Part shown: positions 10,009 through 12,287 of the stretch, piece after piece
How positions within the stretch are numbered: the first letter of the stretch is position 1
Layout: each line of letters starts with the position of its first letter
Assembly (NCBI GenBank): GCA_020722305.1
Contig: DYLB01000051.1
Coordinates: 1 to 12,287, forward strand
DNA length: 12,287 nucleotides
Reading direction: 5' to 3'
Source of the DNA: Anaerolinea thermophila
GTDB taxonomy: Bacteria; Chloroflexota; Anaerolineae; Anaerolineales; Villigracilaceae
Position numbers and translations under genes: made by a program
The notes under the pieces: model-generated
What the model was told of the DNA's origin: nothing
Database searches by the model: none
The model's input: only the letters and a program-made list of their open reading frames with translations

Positions 10009-12287
10009 ATGCCCGCCATTGACCCGCAACTCCCTCCGGTACTGTTGCAATTCGTGATCGCCGCGCTCTACATCCCGGCGATCATGCGCGCTGTTCAGCA
10101 CGAGGACGGGCAGGAGGCCACAACCTACATCCTGGCGGCCATCTATGCCGGGCTGGCGCTGGTGATCCAGGTGGTCGCGGCGCTGAACTACGGGGGGACA
10201 TTCGACGGCTCGGCCCCGATTTTTTATGAAGAAATCCAATGGTACGGGATGCTGGCCCTGGCGCTCCTGTTCCTGCTGACCTTGCGTTCCTTCCTGCGGC
10301 TGGAGGGCAACGAGATCTGGGCGGTGGCGGGGGGCGTCTGGTTCATCCTCATCATCCTGGTCGCCACCAATGTCTTCAACCTGCCCGAAATCCTTTGGCA
10401 AAACGACCAATGGATCCTGCCGCGTGAGCGACTGCCGTTCGGGATGGCGCTTGCCGGGTGGATGGCCTGCCTCGGCTGGGCGGCGCTGACGGTCCGCTCG
10501 GCGTACCGCAAGACGCGCCAGCCGCTGCACCGCAACCGCCTGACCTACTGGCTGCCGGCGTTGATCCTGGTGGTCGTCAACGACGGTTTCCTTATCGCCT
10601 ATCCGCAAACCTGGAGCAACTTCACCCGCTTGCTGGCGGCCCTGCTGGTCACGTACATCCTGACCAACTACAACATGCCAGACATGCGCCAGATCGTCAA
10701 ACAGACGCTGATCTACATCATCACCACCCTGGTGATTGTGCTGTTCTACACGGCGGGCTTTGCCTTTTCGCAATACCTGTTCCAGACCACCAGCAACTTC
10801 AACCCGACGATGGTCGGAGCGGTGATCGCCCTGCTGCTGGCCCTCATCTTTACCCCGCTGCTGGGCCTGGTGCGCGGCCTGGTGGACCGGCTGATGTCGA
10901 GCGGTTTCTACGACCCGGCCCAGACCCTGCGGGATTACAGCCAGTCCATCAGCAACATCCTCGAAATGGAACGGCTGGCAAGCGTGGCGGTGGGCATGAT
11001 CATCGAAGCCCTGCAGATCCAGCGCGGCGTGCTCTTCCTGGTGGACAAGGAGACCGGGTCCGAGAACCGGGTGCAGTACCACCTGCGGGTCGTCCGCAGC
11101 GCTGGGGAACGGGCGGTCAAGGTCGGCACGCTGCAAGGCGACAGCCCAATCGCGGTCCACCTGAGCCAGGGCAACCGCCCACTGCTGCAATACGACATTG
11201 ACCTGCTGCCGGCTTTCCAGAAGACTCCGCCCAACGAGCGCGAATGGTTCGACCGGCTGAACACCGAAGTCTACGTGCCGATCCACGCCAAGCGCGAATG
11301 GATCGGCCTGCTGGCCCTGGGAGCCAAACTCTCCGGCAACCGTTACACCGACGAAGACCTGGTCACGCTGTCCACGGTTGGCAGCCAGACGGCGGTGGCC
11401 CTCGAAAACGCCCGCCTGGTCGAAAACCTGATGCGCCTCAACCAGGAGATCCGCACCGCCTACCGCGCCCTCGACAAAGCCAACCGTGACCTGGAGCGGA
11501 TAGACCGCACCAAGTCCAATTTCATCAGCATCGCCTCCCACGAACTGCGCACCCCGTTGACGGTGATGCGCGGCTACACCGAAATGCTGCTCGAAGATCC
11601 CGGCGTGGAGCAAAACGCCTACTACAAGCAAATGCTGAAGGGCATCCACGACAGCACCCTGCGGATGCACGAGATCATGGATTCGATGTTCGACATCGCC
11701 CAGATAGACGCCCGCAGCCTCGAACTCCACCTCCAGCCGGTGGACGTGAACGAGCTGGTGAAATCGGTCGGGTTGACCTTGCAAGCGGCAATCAAGGAGC
11801 GCGAACAAACCTTGACGATAGACCTGCCCGCGTTACCGGCGCTCAAAGCCGACCCGAACACGCTCCGCAAAGTCTTCCATCATCTGCTGACCAACGCCAT
11901 CAAATTCACGCCCAACGGCGGCAAGATCAGCATCACCGGCAAGCCGGTCTTGCCCGTCCTGAACGAACTGCCCAACGGCGGTGTCCACTATATTTTCAGC
12001 GATACCGGCGTGGGGATTGACCCCAACTTCCACGACCTGATCTTCACCAAGTTCTACCAGCCCAACGAAGACCTGAATCGCCACTCGACCGGCAAGACCA
12101 AGTTCAAGGGCGCGGGGGCCGGGCTGGGACTGCCGCTGGCGCGCGGCATCGTGGAAGCTCACGGGGGCAAGATCTGGGTCGAAAGCCCGGGTTTCGACGA
12201 GGTCAATTTCCCCGGCAGCAGGTTCAACGTCCTGTTGCCGCTGCGGGACAAACCCGACGGGAACGAGAGTTACCTGAGCCAGCCGGT
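10009..12287 (+). CDS. Multi-pass membrane sensor histidine kinase with GAF domain (3' end outside window)
   Basis: The frame is open for 759 codons without a stop and is cut by the window edge. About nine hydrophobic segments lie between residues 8 and 290, resembling 7TM-type sensory kinases with two extra spans. A GAF-like domain follows (about 315-470, ending SQTAVALENARL), then a coiled linker, then HisKA with phospho-acceptor H511 in SHELRTPLTVMRGY. The ATPase domain has the N box HHLLTNAIKF (from about 622), G1 DTGVGID (665-671), F box FTKFYQ and G2 GAGAGLGLPLARGIVEAHGG. It should autophosphorylate at the membrane in response to an unknown signal. The ATG lies 11 bases after a TATACT box with no Shine-Dalgarno sequence, so translation may be leaderless. 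No partner regulator is visible; a receiver or more could follow outside the window. Confidence 0.93.
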   Translation, partial: MPAIDPQLPPVLLQFVIAALYIPAIMRAVQHEDGQEATTYILAAIYAGLALVIQVVAALNYGGTFDGSAPIFYEEIQWYGMLALALLFLLTLRSFLRLEGNEIWAVAGGVWFILIILVATNVFNLPEILWQNDQWILPRERLPFGMALAGWMACLGWAALTVRSAYRKTRQPLHRNRLTYWLPALILVVVNDGFLIAYPQTWSNFTRLLAALLVTYILTNYNMPDMRQIVKQTLIYIITTLVIVLFYTAGFAFSQYLFQTTSNFNPTMVGAVIALLLALIFTPLLGLVRGLVDRLMSSGFYDPAQTLRDYSQSISNILEMERLASVAVGMIIEALQIQRGVLFLVDKETGSENRVQYHLRVVRSAGERAVKVGTLQGDSPIAVHLSQGNRPLLQYDIDLLPAFQKTPPNEREWFDRLNTEVYVPIHAKREWIGLLALGAKLSGNRYTDEDLVTLSTVGSQTAVALENARLVENLMRLNQEIRTAYRALDKANRDLERIDRTKSNFISIASHELRTPLTVMRGYTEMLLEDPGVEQNAYYKQMLKGIHDSTLRMHEIMDSMFDIAQIDARSLELHLQPVDVNELVKSVGLTLQAAIKEREQTLTIDLPALPALKADPNTLRKVFHHLLTNAIKFTPNGGKISITGKPVLPVLNELPNGGVHYIFSDTGVGIDPNFHDLIFTKFYQPNEDLNRHSTGKTKFKGAGAGLGLPLARGIVEAHGGKIWVESPGFDEVNFPGSRFNVLLPLRDKPDGNESYLSQP

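Noticed and set aside
9838..11808. 656-codon minus-strand open frame opposite the histidine kinase
   Set aside because: It covers clear kinase motifs on the plus strand and is rich in His/Gln/Asp/Val in a way typical of a shadow frame; no recognisable domain.
10009..12287. Histidine kinase as the partner of the receiver at 214-597
   Set aside because: The two are about 9.4 kb apart with six genes between, and no shared regulatory site is visible; orphan kinases and receivers are common, so pairing is not supported.

Overview
The window looks like ordinary chromosome from a GC-rich bacterium, most likely a member of the Chloroflexota (Anaerolineae-like). That placement is an inference. It rests on the style of the proteins (a TPR protein with a long acidic linker of repeated 'PDWL' words, and a 7TM-type/GAF histidine kinase), the GC-rich codon use, and several short intergenic palindromic elements of a kind I remember from such genomes. 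No rRNA, tRNA, transposase, CRISPR array or phage gene is visible.

Layout. Positions 1-213 are non-coding, with a short tandem repeat and a plausible promoter. Positions 214-1554 are a tight plus-strand cluster: a receiver-only response regulator, the 2H phosphoesterase ThpR and the ribosomal silencing factor RsfS. It converges on a minus-strand run that reads, in transcription order, GH13 alpha-amylase-family protein (9779-6999), pyrimidine-nucleoside phosphorylase (6786-5491), a 1059-residue TPR/acidic-linker protein (5335-2156) and nucleoside diphosphate kinase (2055-1603). The gaps between these four genes are 100-212 bp, each with hairpins and its own TAAAAT box, so they are probably separately transcribed rather than one operon. 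Divergent from the amylase gene, a multi-pass membrane histidine kinase starts at 10009 and runs off the right edge.

How the genes fit together. Phosphorylase and NDK both serve nucleoside/nucleotide metabolism (salvage and NTP balancing). ThpR and RsfS both act on RNA or the ribosome and are probably co-translated with the response regulator. The GH13 protein implies alpha-glucan metabolism. The kinase and the lone receiver could be partners, but nothing in the sequence shows this.

Most interesting points: (1) the TPR protein, whose roughly 680-residue acidic Pro/Glu/Ala-rich centre carries about 17 short W-[LV] motifs and internal duplications, resembling a multivalent scaffold; (2) palindromic elements at the gene borders, two of which have entered coding sequence (a PALSEVEG octapeptide in the amylase tail, and a 20-bp-arm hairpin containing the amylase stop codon); (3) an apparently leaderless start for the histidine kinase, next to a nested palindrome; (4) a GH13 enzyme with an unusual NNPD region IV and about 290 N-terminal residues I cannot assign.
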